A stretch of DNA of 64,000 bases, from positions 1-64,000 of the forward strand of contig JAJECO010000094.1 in assembly GCA_022822005.1 (NCBI GenBank), read 5' to 3'. The notes beneath the pieces are model-generated. The model did no database searches, was not told where the DNA came from, and worked only from the letters and a program-made list of their open reading frames with translations. This stretch comes from Candidatus Poribacteria bacterium (GTDB lineage Bacteria > Poribacteria > WGA-4E > PCPOR2b). The position numbers and the translations under genes were made by a program. Shown here piece by piece: positions 43,679 through 52,824 of the stretch (position 1 is the first letter of the stretch; each line of letters starts with the position of its first letter).

Positions 43679-44683
43679 ATGGAATACAGTGTTCTGGGTA
43701 ATTCTGGCGTCGAGGTTTCACGACTTTGTCTTGGCGCAATGATGTTTGGCAGCCCAACGGATGAGAGTGACTCAATCAAGATTATCGAACGTGCATTTGA
43801 GGCTGGCATCAATTTTATCGATACAGCGAATGTCTACAATGCAGGCGAATCGGAGCGAATTGTTGGAAAAGCGGTGAAAGCCTTTCGCGATGATGTGCTT
43901 ATCGCAACGAAGGTGAGCGGAGCGATGGGGGAAGGGCTTAATCGATCCGGCACGAGTCGTCACCATATCATGATGGCGGTGGAGGACAGCCTCAGACGGC
44001 TTGATACAGATCGCATTGATCTATATTATCTTCATCGCTGGAACGCGCTCACACCCATTGAAGAGTCGCTTCGTGCATTGGATGATTGCGTCAGGCAGGG
44101 TAAAGTTCGTTATATCGCTGGCTCTAATTTCGATGCTTGGCGTCTCTGTGAAGCGTGGTGGAAGAGTGATCGGATGAATTTGGAAAAATTTGTCTGTCTG
44201 CAACCGCTTTACAACATCGTCAATCGGGACGTTGAGGTTGAATTGTTGCCGTTTTGCAAAGCTTATAACGTGGGTGTTGTGTCCTACAGTCCGCTGGCAC
44301 GCGGCGTGTTAACGGGAAAATATCTTCCGGGCCAACCGCCTCCGCCCGACTCGCGAGCGGCGCGTAAAGACCGTCGGATTCTACAGACCGAATTACGCGA
44401 AGAAAGCTACGAAGTCGCACAAAAGCTTCAGCCGCTGGCCGAGGCACACGGTAAAACGCTGGCACAATTCGCTCTGGCTTGGACGCTCGCCAATCCGACC
44501 ATCACTTCCGTAATTATCGGTCCTAAAAGCATAGAGCAACTCGAAGATAACCTCGGCTGTCTGAACTGCGCCATCAGCCCGGAGGATGAAGCGGCAGTAG
44601 ATCAGCTCGTACCACCCGGCGAACATACCGGGAAAGGTTATAACGATCCGATGTATCCTGTATTAGGACGCTTTAACCAGTAG
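43679..44683 (+). CDS. Aldo/keto reductase
   Basis: 334 residues, TIM-barrel AKR of the YajO/Tas-like type. Asp and Tyr in F-I-D-T-A-N-V-Y (about 46-53), Lys in I-A-T-K (about 79), His in Y-L-H-R-W (about 119) and an NADP+ segment V-I-I-G-P-K-S. It differs clearly from the AKR at 37277. GAGGAG 9 bases before the ATG. It stands alone, convergent with the BamA-like gene. Confidence 0.9.
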   Translation: MEYSVLGNSGVEVSRLCLGAMMFGSPTDESDSIKIIERAFEAGINFIDTANVYNAGESERIVGKAVKAFRDDVLIATKVSGAMGEGLNRSGTSRHHIMMAVEDSLRRLDTDRIDLYYLHRWNALTPIEESLRALDDCVRQGKVRYIAGSNFDAWRLCEAWWKSDRMNLEKFVCLQPLYNIVNRDVEVELLPFCKAYNVGVVSYSPLARGVLTGKYLPGQPPPPDSRAARKDRRILQTELREESYEVAQKLQPLAEAHGKTLAQFALAWTLANPTITSVIIGPKSIEQLEDNLGCLNCAISPEDEAAVDQLVPPGEHTGKGYNDPMYPVLGRFNQ

Positions 44684-44719
44684 CACACTTGTCCCAGGCG
44701 TAAGATATTTGTGGACTAC

Positions 44720-46486
44720 TTAAAAGGCGTGCCCGATTGCATAGGTGAAAACCGGTATGAGTGATGGTTTTTCGGGTCCATCCAACGGGTACGCCAAATC
44801 GGCACGGTAGACTCGAGATCCGCTCAGTTTGGGGAGCCCCAATCGCAATCCGAATCCTACACTCCGCCTTGGGATTCCTATATCGGAGGTATCCCCCGTC
44901 CAGATGTAGCCGACATCAGCAAAAATTGCTGACCCAACCACAACCAGCGGGTGTTCCCAGAAAATTGATCGGCTCTCGACGCTGAGGCGAATCCTTTTGG
45001 TGCCACTGAATTGTCGGGGGTCATATCCGCGCAGCCCACTGTTTCCACCGAGCAGCACCTGTTGTTCTCCCTCAAGACCAAACTGCATCTCCGCAGAAAT
45101 GCGTGCGGCAAGGGTTTGACGCAGAAAGAGATTCTTGCGTATTGCTCTGATGCTCGCCTGAAACACCGAATCCTCCTCTTCATGCGCGATAAAACGGGTT
45201 GTAACCCCGGCGCGACCGTTGAGAAATAGTAGATCTTGATGTGCTTGGGAAGCGTTGAGAAACAGACTCAGCCTTGTTTCATTGCGATCTGCGCCGTAAA
45301 ATGGGGAAGCGCGACCGATTGACGCGCCGTACCCATATCCAACGCCGATATCTTCAACACGACCCATTTTATCGAGAAAGCGTGTGCGGATAAAGTTGAC
45401 TTTTCTGTGACCGAGTGACACCCCGATCATCTTTGTGTCTCTGTCCTGAAAGTTAACGACGGCAGATGGCAACCTCTCAATCTCATCGAAATGAGCGCGC
45501 TCAGAAACCATCCAGAACGCAAGCTGTGTTTGTCGACGACGGTCACCAAAGGAACGGATGATTTGCCCGGACTCCGCTTGTTTGCTTCGGGTGAAGACGG
45601 CTGTTTTCACGCCCTGCTCGTACCAGCGAACCTCATCCACAGATTCAGAGGCTGTGAATTCCGCGCTCCATCGGGTCTGAAGTGAATATAAGGGGCGTTT
45701 TAGGCTTGCGTCCCATGAGACGCCCTCCCGCTTTTGGGTATACACACCATCGAATTCCCAATGTGAATCAAATAGGCGAAACACTCTGTAAATACCACTG
45801 ATAAGGTGTCGCGGATCTTCTCCCTCTTCACGGATCTGTTGGTAACGGAGGCGGCCGCTGTCCCCCGACCCAAACACATTCGAATCGGACAGCGCAACTA
45901 AAAAACCGGTTTTATCTTTACTGAAGGCAGGAACATCTAAGGCAGGGAAAAAAGTCCATAGGTCTGTGACTTCGACCTCTATTAAGATAAGATTGGTCTC
46001 TGGGTCCCGTGTTGCGAGAATTTCCGCACTTCCCAAATACGGCTTTCGGCGTAGGATACGTTCACTTTCCAACTCATCATCCTGCACGTAAACATCGCCA
46101 CGTTTGAAAAGCAGCTCTTTCCTGATTACGTCAGTCTTGGTGCGACCGTTTCCCTTTATGATAATTCGCCCAATCCTTCCCTCGTCAATATAGATTCTGA
46201 GATACACGCCATCAGAAAATTTTAGGACTACGAGCTGCTCTGGATCAACGCGAGCGAATTGATATCCGTGTTCTTGGTAGTGTTCAGCAATTCGCTCGAA
46301 GTCCTGTTGAAGAAGCTCTGGATCATAATCACCACCGGTTTGCGACTGCATCAAGCCGAGGATTTCCTCACTGGAGAACGCTTCATTTTCGGTCACAATA
46401 ATATTGCGAATTTGAACCGAATTGGCGGGTAGCGTCTGAGGGAGAAAAATTAAAAGGATAAGGATGAAAGGGCAAAGACATTTCAT
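44720..46486 (-). CDS. BamA/TamA-like outer-membrane protein with POTRA domains
   Basis: 588 residues, shorter than BamA (about 800) because only two POTRA-like domains are present. Signal peptide 1-21, POTRA domains at about 23-175 (I-R-N-I-I-V-T-E-N and I-G-R-I-I-I-K-G-N), then a 16-strand-type barrel with the loop-6 motif L-R-G-Y-D-P (about 480) and a C-terminal Phe. Proteins of this shape insert or move other proteins or lipids at the outer membrane; the client is not known. The ATG at 46486 lacks a clear Shine-Dalgarno site. A BatA-like gene lies 99 bases upstream on the same strand. Confidence 0.85.
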   Translation of the reverse strand: MKCLCPFILILLIFLPQTLPANSVQIRNIIVTENEAFSSEEILGLMQSQTGGDYDPELLQQDFERIAEHYQEHGYQFARVDPEQLVVLKFSDGVYLRIYIDEGRIGRIIIKGNGRTKTDVIRKELLFKRGDVYVQDDELESERILRRKPYLGSAEILATRDPETNLILIEVEVTDLWTFFPALDVPAFSKDKTGFLVALSDSNVFGSGDSGRLRYQQIREEGEDPRHLISGIYRVFRLFDSHWEFDGVYTQKREGVSWDASLKRPLYSLQTRWSAEFTASESVDEVRWYEQGVKTAVFTRSKQAESGQIIRSFGDRRRQTQLAFWMVSERAHFDEIERLPSAVVNFQDRDTKMIGVSLGHRKVNFIRTRFLDKMGRVEDIGVGYGYGASIGRASPFYGADRNETRLSLFLNASQAHQDLLFLNGRAGVTTRFIAHEEEDSVFQASIRAIRKNLFLRQTLAARISAEMQFGLEGEQQVLLGGNSGLRGYDPRQFSGTKRIRLSVESRSIFWEHPLVVVGSAIFADVGYIWTGDTSDIGIPRRSVGFGLRLGLPKLSGSRVYRADLAYPLDGPEKPSLIPVFTYAIGHAF

Positions 46487-46585
46487 TGGTAGATTGGGAG
46501 AGATTATTCATATCCGATTCCGTTTCGCCCCAGATAGACCGGGACTGAGAAGCGTTCCAATGCCTACGGAATCGAGAATTCTCAA

Positions 46586-48682
46586 TTAGTTGGGACTTGG
46601 AACAGAATCATCAGCAATTGCACTTTCTCGATTGGATAGAATCCCTTCAACTAACATTAAGATAAGGGCAATGAGCAATAACTCACTCCAGATTTCCACT
46701 CCAACCCGATAGGTGTTGAGGGTTTGCTCTAAAGCCTCTGACTCTGAAATAACCTCTGTCTGCGCCCCAATTCGCTCCGCAGCCTCCTGAATGGGGATAG
46801 GTTGTAGTTTCGATTCCGTTGCATCAACATTCACTGCGAAAAAGTCTTTCAAGAGTGTATCTCTACCCTGTCCCTCAACTTGATAGATGCCGGGAGCATC
46901 TGTCCCATTAAACGTGAGCGAACCCTCCTCGATAAGTGAACGCGTCTCTGACGACTGGGTTGTATCCCCCAAGCGTGTTATCTGCGTAGTTGTTGCTCCG
47001 CTCCAACGGTAGTTTGCCGTGTAAGGCTCACCCACAATCAGATTTCTGCGATGTGAAGATTGAACCGCTTTTGTGTAGAGCACAACTTGCTGCAACAAAG
47101 GGAGGAAGTTCTGATTGACCAACAGGCTCGATGCATCCAACTGAGCGGCAGACACATTAAAGAGCACCGCTAGCCCTCGGTTAATAGGGCGTTTGATAAG
47201 AAATGGTGTGCCATCGCTCAATTGTGCAACAACCTCCGCATCTCCAGCGGGCTTCAACTCCAAACCACGATAAAATTGTGGAGCATATTGTCCCCCAAAA
47301 TCTTCTCCTTTAAAAACTTCAAAAATCGGAGAATCTGCCTTATAATTTGATAGGGTTGCTGGCGGCTTCCATATTATCGGTTGCTCTACACCTGCGGGCA
47401 ACCAATCGGCAAACGCGTTATAATTAGCAGTATCAACGCCATCCCCGACAAAGTAGATGACGCTTTTGCCTGCCCGCATGAACGCTTGTAGTTGCTGTTG
47501 AGCACGGGCAGAGAATGCTGGCACATCCGCTAAAATCAGGATGTCATATTCTGTTAGCGTTAGGTCTTCAAGTGCCTCAAGGGAAGCGGTTGCAGGTAGA
47601 AAAGAAGAACCGGTGTTCGGTTGCCCTTGCGCTGTTGGATTTAATGCGAGCGCCAAGTACATCGTTTGATCACCGACACAAAGCACACGAATTTGGCCAT
47701 AAGCATCAAGGACGAAGTAACGACGATCGTCGATGGGCAGCCGATCCGCAGTCAATTCCAGATAGCCGGTGTGTGTGCCAGGCGATTCAAACTGGTGGGT
47801 AAAAGTCAATGCCACCGACTCACCCGCTCCCGCTTGAGGGTTGATAGACCGCCGTTTCTGCTCGTCAATAAACAGCGTCAGTATCGTATCAGCCATGGCC
47901 GCGTCGGAATGATTTCCGATTGTTATCCCCAATTCAATGGGCAACCCCAACCCAATTAGTTGGTTAGAGGCTCGAACTTCTTCAATGCTTATATTATCGG
48001 TGACTTCATCATCAAGAGGGAGCAGAAAAATCCTGGCACCCGATCGGTTAGGCGCACGATTCCAGCGGGCCCAACCGTTACGATTAAAATCAGAGATCAG
48101 GTAAATCTCCTTGTTTGGATCATTGGACGCTTCAAGGATGTCGTGCGCCATTTCGAGGCTTGGTGGGACCAGCGTTGCGCGGTAGGAGATTTGGGAACGA
48201 CGAATCGCCTCCCTCACTTGATTTAGATCCTTCGTCAATTTGAGGAAGAGCGGGTCGGGGATATCAGACATTAAAATCACGGAGGCACTGTCGCCGCGTT
48301 GAAGGGATTGCGCAATCTCAAGTGCCATCCCTTTTGCGATTTCAAATCTATCTCCTCGAATTCCCTGATACCCCATACTGTAGGAATTATCAAGAATAAT
48401 GACAACGCTGGTTTTTGTTCTTCCCCCAGCGAAGGCGAACCGGTTTTTAAGCAACGGGCGTGCAAGTGCGAGGGCGATGAGTACAATGATTAGCACCCGC
48501 AAAAGTAAGATTAGCAGATGTTTCAGTTGGATGCGTCGAACATTTTGTCGATGGGCGGCCAAAAGAAACATCAGGCTGCTAAAATCCACCGTCTTCGCCT
48601 GATGCCGTCTCCAGAGGTGGATGATTAGCGGCACAGCGGCCGCAAGTATACCCAACAGAAAAATCGGATTAAGAAATCCCAA
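46586..48682 (-). CDS. BatA-domain VWA membrane protein
   Basis: 698 residues. The N-terminal BatA motif F-L-N-P-x-x-L-L-G with helix 1 (about 5-22), a second helix at about 55-75, a von Willebrand A domain with MIDAS D98-N-S-Y-S102, a long periplasmic part with a GATase-like segment at about 390-480, and a C-terminal helix (about 665-682). Such proteins often work with MoxR ATPases and DUF58 proteins (here at 11936). The start is the TTG at 48682, supported by the conserved N-terminus; its ribosome site is weak. Confidence 0.87.
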   Translation of the reverse strand: MGFLNPIFLLGILAAAVPLIIHLWRRHQAKTVDFSSLMFLLAAHRQNVRRIQLKHLLILLLRVLIIVLIALALARPLLKNRFAFAGGRTKTSVVIILDNSYSMGYQGIRGDRFEIAKGMALEIAQSLQRGDSASVILMSDIPDPLFLKLTKDLNQVREAIRRSQISYRATLVPPSLEMAHDILEASNDPNKEIYLISDFNRNGWARWNRAPNRSGARIFLLPLDDEVTDNISIEEVRASNQLIGLGLPIELGITIGNHSDAAMADTILTLFIDEQKRRSINPQAGAGESVALTFTHQFESPGTHTGYLELTADRLPIDDRRYFVLDAYGQIRVLCVGDQTMYLALALNPTAQGQPNTGSSFLPATASLEALEDLTLTEYDILILADVPAFSARAQQQLQAFMRAGKSVIYFVGDGVDTANYNAFADWLPAGVEQPIIWKPPATLSNYKADSPIFEVFKGEDFGGQYAPQFYRGLELKPAGDAEVVAQLSDGTPFLIKRPINRGLAVLFNVSAAQLDASSLLVNQNFLPLLQQVVLYTKAVQSSHRRNLIVGEPYTANYRWSGATTTQITRLGDTTQSSETRSLIEEGSLTFNGTDAPGIYQVEGQGRDTLLKDFFAVNVDATESKLQPIPIQEAAERIGAQTEVISESEALEQTLNTYRVGVEIWSELLLIALILMLVEGILSNRESAIADDSVPSPN

Positions 48683-48753
48683 TAGCTTTCACGCCTTATT
48701 TGATTAAAAAGATTCGGCGGGCATTAGTCGCGAATGTAACGGATCGCAACGAT

Positions 48754-49698
48754 TTAATACCCTTTCCGCTTATCTATGACGCTCAACAGGGGTTTGTCCG
48801 CTAAAAGCCTTTCGAGATTGTCACAGAACAGTCCAACCGTCCGGTCAAGCCGAATCGGGGAGCCACCTGCTGCGTGCGGTGTAATGATAACCCGAGGCAT
48901 ATCCCAAAGTGGGCTATCGAGCGGTAGAGGTTCCTCTGGTGTCACATCGAGTCCTGCTCCGCCTATCTGTCCTTCATTCAAGGCGCGGAGGAGACTTGGG
49001 CCATCAACGATCTTACCACGTGTCACATTAATGAGTAGCGCGTGCGGTTTCATCCGCTGAAATGCTTCATCGTTAAACATCCCGTGTGTTTCTGGCGTCA
49101 AAGGGGCGCAGATGGACACAACATCCGATTCCTCAAGGAGGTCATAGAACCGGTCCATTTTCCAAACTTCGTGAACATACGGCGGTGGATCTACGTCTTC
49201 TGGATCGACCGCAATGACGCGCATCTCAAAACCTTGTGCACGTTTGGCGACATCAATCCCTGTGCCGCCGAGTCCGATGATGCCGAGCGTACATCCTTCA
49301 AGTTCCCACGTTTCTCCACGAATGGACATCCGATTCTCCCAAGTCCGTTCGCGGACAGCACGACCGATGCCTCTGAGCAATCCGAGGATTAACGCCCATG
49401 TCTGATCCGCGAGATGCGGACCTACAAATCCTTTTGCACTTGTCAGGATAACGTCGCTTTCAACAAACTCAGGAAAAAGCACACCGTCAACGCCTGCACC
49501 GAGTACTTGTACCCATTTGAGTTGTTGAGCGTTTTCAAAGAGAGCGCGATTAACACCCCCAAGGATTACATCAGTGTCTACAATCTCTTCAAGCTGCGAC
49601 TCATTATTCTGGGGTTGAACAATCTGAATATCGTCGGACACCAGTTGAATGCGTTGCACATGTTCCGGCGTAACTTCTGTATTAACCATGACTTTCAT
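48754..49698 (-). CDS. D-2-hydroxyacid dehydrogenase
   Basis: 314 residues. Rossmann G-L-G-G-T-G at about 142-147, catalytic Arg in N-V-T-R-G (about 228), Glu in P-E-E-P (about 256) and His in T-P-H-A-A-G (about 276). It interconverts 2-oxo and D-2-hydroxy acids with NAD(P)H, in the ghrA/phosphoglycerate dehydrogenase family. GAGGAG 8 bases before the ATG. It stands 71 bases upstream of the BatA-like gene on the same strand, without functional link. Confidence 0.9.
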   Translation of the reverse strand: MKVMVNTEVTPEHVQRIQLVSDDIQIVQPQNNESQLEEIVDTDVILGGVNRALFENAQQLKWVQVLGAGVDGVLFPEFVESDVILTSAKGFVGPHLADQTWALILGLLRGIGRAVRERTWENRMSIRGETWELEGCTLGIIGLGGTGIDVAKRAQGFEMRVIAVDPEDVDPPPYVHEVWKMDRFYDLLEESDVVSICAPLTPETHGMFNDEAFQRMKPHALLINVTRGKIVDGPSLLRALNEGQIGGAGLDVTPEEPLPLDSPLWDMPRVIITPHAAGGSPIRLDRTVGLFCDNLERLLADKPLLSVIDKRKGY

Positions 49699-49795
49699 CT
49701 GCCAATCTCCTCGTGGTTTTGGAATCGGTCTTACAGATCCCGGGCGGTTTGCAGTCTAAAATTTCACATTAGCAATATCGAAAGGAGAAACAATC

Positions 49796-50410
49796 GTGGA
49801 GTGTTCCCGGTTGAATCTATTAGTTACTGTAATCAGTTGTCTAGCCGTGTTAGTATTTCCTATCTTCGTCACAGGGTGTGGTGAGGGCGATGGAGACGAT
49901 AGCGCCGGGGGCGATATTGTCGCACCCGATCCGGAGCCTGCCTCAGAGCCGACATCGCAACTGGAGCCACAGCCTGAACCTGAGCAACCACCTCCGGCAG
50001 AACAAGAACAGCCAGCACAACAGCAGCCAGAGCGGCCTCAACCTGAACCACCGGTTCAACCTCAACCTGAGCCTGAGGTACAACCACAGCCACAACCAGA
50101 GCCGCCACCTCTACCAGATCCGGAACCAGCAGTCACATTTCAGGAAGATATTTCACCTATCCTTCAGGCGAGATGCGCTTTCGCAGGATGCCATGCTGAC
50201 CCCAATCCAGCACGAGGGCTCAATTTGGGGACATACGCAGGCTTTGAGAAAGGTAGTGCCGGTGGTCCTGTGTTTAACCCTGGGGATAGTAAAGGGAGCA
50301 AGGTTATCCAACGGATTGATGGCGGTGGTATGCCGCCGGGTGCCCCGTTGGCTGACGACCAAATTCAACTCTTCAAAGATTGGATTGATGCGGGCGCGAA
50401 AGATAACTAA
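49796..50410 (+). CDS. Cytochrome c-like lipoprotein with Pro/Gln-rich linker
   Basis: 204 residues. Signal helix ending in a lipobox V-T-G-C28, then a long Pro/Glu/Gln linker (about 41-112) and a single domain with F-Q-E-D-I-S-P-I-L-Q-x-x-C and a C127-x4-C132-H133 heme-type motif, axial Met near 179 (G-G-M-P-P-G). This is the Planctomycetes-type cytochrome domain, in which C-x4-C-H is known. The design (lipobox, proline linker, small heme domain) is the same as in the P460-like lipoprotein at 17648. Start GTG at 49796, 9 bases after AAAGGAG. Ends at a terminator. Confidence 0.82.
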   Translation: MECSRLNLLVTVISCLAVLVFPIFVTGCGEGDGDDSAGGDIVAPDPEPASEPTSQLEPQPEPEQPPPAEQEQPAQQQPERPQPEPPVQPQPEPEVQPQPQPEPPPLPDPEPAVTFQEDISPILQARCAFAGCHADPNPARGLNLGTYAGFEKGSAGGPVFNPGDSKGSKVIQRIDGGGMPPGAPLADDQIQLFKDWIDAGAKDN

Positions 50411-50434
50411 AAGAGGTCAACACGCATCCACTTT

Positions 50435-50465
50435 AGGTCGGGGGATCAATCTCCCGACCTTTTTC
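50435..50465 (+). terminator. Rho-independent terminator after the cytochrome lipoprotein
   Basis: Stem AGGTCGGG/CCCGACCT with a 10-base loop, followed by TTTTTC. Confidence 0.85.
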
Positions 50466-50522
50466 ATATCGTAGCCGATTTTCCGCTTTGAGTCAACGGG
50501 ATAATCACGCCCATCCTCTCTC

Positions 50523-51392
50523 TTAAAGCCGCCTCACCAGCGTCTCCCCAATTGTCGCGGGGCTTTCAGCGACAGCAATACCGGCTGCTTCTAACGCTTC
50601 AATCTTTTCCGCCGCAGTTCCGTGTCCACCGGAGATGATCGCTCCGGCATGTCCCATCCGCTTGCCCGGCGGCGCTGTTTGTCCAGCGATAAAGCTGACA
50701 ACAGGTTTGGTCATGTTTTCCTTTACAAATTGGGCGGCTGTTTCCTCCGCAGTCCCACCGATTTCACCGATCATGAGCACCGCCTCTGTATCCGCATCCG
50801 CTTCGAACAGCGCTAACACATCAACGAAATTTGTACCGATGACCGGATCACCGCCGATGCCGACGCAAGTGGATTGTCCCATCCCAAGCTTGGTCACCTG
50901 GTCCACGGCTTCATAGGTTAGCGTCCCGCTGCGGGAAACAATGCCGATTTTGCCGGGTCGATGAATGTAACCGGGCATAATCCCTATCTTACACTCGCCC
51001 GGCGTGATGACACCGGGACAATTCGGACCAACCAGCCGTGTGGGTTTGTCCTCCAAATATCGTTTGGCTTTTACCATGTCAAGGGCGGGGATGCCCTCCG
51101 TAATACAGATAACCAGTCGAATGCCTGCATCGGCGGCTTCCATAATGGAATCTGCGGCATTAAACCGCGCAGGCACAAAAATGACGGACACATCCGCCCC
51201 CGTCTGCGTAACGGCTTGCGAAACGGTGTCGTAGACGGGGATACCATCAACATCGGAACCGCCCCTGCCGGGGGTAACACCTGCTACAATTTTTGTACCG
51301 TACTCCACACACTGCTGGGTATGGAATCGTCCCGATCGACCGGTAATTCCTTGAACAACAACCCTTGTATCTTGATTTACGAGAATACTCAT
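50523..51392 (-). CDS. sucD: Succinate--CoA ligase, alpha subunit
   Basis: 289 residues. CoA-binding G-I-T-G-R-S-G near 15-21 and the phosphohistidine in G-H-A-G-A-I near 246-251, with the standard G-P-N-C-P-G-V-I. The alpha subunit carries the phosphohistidine step of the TCA cycle. The beta subunit gene sucC, which usually precedes it, is not in the window: endonuclease V is immediately upstream (11 bases). AAAGGAAT before the ATG. Confidence 0.95.
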   Translation of the reverse strand: MSILVNQDTRVVVQGITGRSGRFHTQQCVEYGTKIVAGVTPGRGGSDVDGIPVYDTVSQAVTQTGADVSVIFVPARFNAADSIMEAADAGIRLVICITEGIPALDMVKAKRYLEDKPTRLVGPNCPGVITPGECKIGIMPGYIHRPGKIGIVSRSGTLTYEAVDQVTKLGMGQSTCVGIGGDPVIGTNFVDVLALFEADADTEAVLMIGEIGGTAEETAAQFVKENMTKPVVSFIAGQTAPPGKRMGHAGAIISGGHGTAAEKIEALEAAGIAVAESPATIGETLVRRL

Positions 51393-51403
51393 TCTGATTC
51401 CTT

Positions 51404-52111
51404 TTAAAATAGTGTAAGCTGCTTCTTCGTTTCAATCTGCTTTTTGGGGAGGGAAATTTGTCCTGCTGCTGCTTGATGTGCGTATCTCGTGGTTTCGGGC
51501 AGCCTGTACCGTTGACAACAGGTGAGCGTCAACCGAATTGCTGAATCCAGAGAAATCCGATGCCCGATCGAGATATAAACGACACTGACATTAGACCGTG
51601 TACGAACCGCCGCGCCGATAATTTCGTCCTTGTCGTACAAATATTCAACCGAGCCTGCTTCGTCTTTGGGTTGTTTGTGTTTGCCCCATAGACGCGACTT
51701 CGCACAACCAACTGTCGGTTTGTCCAGGATTAATCCCAGATGCGATGCGATTCCAAAGCGCCGTGGATGCGCGATTCCTTGTCCATCAGCAATGATGAGA
51801 TCCGGTTCGGTATTAAGTTGAGTAAAAGCTTTAAGCAGGGGAGGTGTTTCGCGGAAAGACAGTAGACCGGGTATATAAGGAAAGGAGACAGGACTTTCAA
51901 CGAGGACCCCGTCGATTGGTTGTAGGTCTGGAAAACTCAGTACAGCAACTGACGCACGAGCGATATCTTGTTTAAACCCAAGATCGACTCCGGCGACTGT
52001 TTTGATGTCGTCAAATCGATCTTGGGATATCACCTGATTACGTAGTTCATTTTGGATCTGGCGTGCTTCGGCGGGAGTTATATCCCACGGATGGAGGTGC
52101 TGATAATTCAT
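51404..52111 (-). CDS. nfi: Endonuclease V (deoxyinosine 3'-endonuclease)
   Basis: 235 residues. Hallmarks of Nfi: V-A-G-V-D (catalytic Asp near 45), [10 protein letters not shown] (about 80-89) and [18 protein letters not shown] (about 109-126), then G-C-A-K-S-R-L. It cuts DNA or RNA one nucleotide 3' of inosine. The usual first motif R-x-x-D-x-x-x-V is represented by F-D-D-I-K-T-V. Start ATG at 52111. It is 11 bases upstream of sucD on the same strand and probably co-transcribed. Confidence 0.93.
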   Translation of the reverse strand: MNYQHLHPWDITPAEARQIQNELRNQVISQDRFDDIKTVAGVDLGFKQDIARASVAVLSFPDLQPIDGVLVESPVSFPYIPGLLSFRETPPLLKAFTQLNTEPDLIIADGQGIAHPRRFGIASHLGLILDKPTVGCAKSRLWGKHKQPKDEAGSVEYLYDKDEIIGAAVRTRSNVSVVYISIGHRISLDSAIRLTLTCCQRYRLPETTRYAHQAAAGQISLPKKQIETKKQLTLF

Positions 52112-52317
52112 GGCTGAACCACCGGCTTATGGATAGCTTTTCTTATGCGTATCAACGAGGCTGGGGCAACTCTGCAAAGGTTGGAGCCACCAACTCAGCG
52201 CTGGCAAAAGAGTAAAAACAGATAGCAAATTCCGACTCGTCGAGGCCCCTCGTCGTTGCGAGAATTGAAGCGCTCCCGCAACGTGGGGAACTGCGTAATA
52301 TGCTACCCAAAGGGGGT

Positions 52318-52473
52318 TCAGGTGTCAAGTTTTTTCTCAAATCCATCGCTTAACATGCGCCGCTTAGAGATTAACTGAATACCAGCAAAAACTGTCGAAA
52401 GAAGTAGGTATCCACCCGCGATTCCCATGAGGGCGCAACCTGCTCCTAAAATGATTCCAATACCATCAAACAT
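52318..52473 (-). CDS. Small single-helix membrane protein
   Basis: 51 residues, not recognised. The protein begins M-F-D-G-I-G-I-I-L-G and has one membrane helix at about 5-30 (Gly/Ala/Leu-rich), then a basic segment S-K-R-R and a short acidic-basic tail. GGAG lies 10-11 bases before the ATG at 52473. The codons look ordinary and the frame is clean, which supports a real gene, but its size makes this uncertain. It lies between endonuclease V and the sulfatase. Confidence 0.5.
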   Translation of the reverse strand: MFDGIGIILGAGCALMGIAGGYLLLSTVFAGIQLISKRRMLSDGFEKKLDT

Positions 52474-52824
52474 GATTTATATCTCCAATATCGAATTGAG
52501 ATCGTAGTTATCAATTTATCATCTGGAAACAAAACCTTCATCGACATCATATTACGAAGAAATTCAATTTGAGTTTCGATCTTAATCGGTGATTGCTGCG
52601 TATACACCAATTTTACCGTTGCGGACGTACTGAGGATTCTGCTATGCTGTATTCATGGTAGATTTTAGAATTGCTTAGACACTCCCAATGCATGGCTACC
52701 CCCCTAAATCCCCCTTGTCAGGGGGACTTTGGACACTTCGCCAAGGTCCGAGTTATTAGTAAATGTCTCCGATTTCTCTGATTCACCATAGTTATGTATT
52801 AAGCCCCGCGGAAAGAGGACTTTT
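52474..52824. other. 351-base gap with a MITE-like element
   Basis: No gene. Left part A+T-rich; from 52654 to 52790 a MITE-like element. The sulfatase ribosome site GAAAGAGGA lies at its right edge. Confidence 0.6.
52654..52790. mobile_element. MITE-like element, second copy
   Basis: Ends CATGGTAGATTTTAGAA...AGACA and, read in reverse, TATGGTGAATCAGAGAAAT...AGACA, the same terminal pattern as 42011-42170. The interior contains a CCCCCTAAATCCCCCTTGTC stretch that is also found in part at 41700-41790. Confidence 0.55.

Noticed and set aside
49869-50108. Frames opposite or shifted within the cytochrome lipoprotein (also 49878-50474)
   Set aside because: They reflect the low-complexity Pro/Gln codons of the real gene read in other frames.
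52152-52346. Minus-strand frame of 64 codons next to endonuclease V
   Set aside because: Low-complexity sequence with repeat-like content and no ribosome site; the small membrane protein frame at 52318-52473 is better supported.
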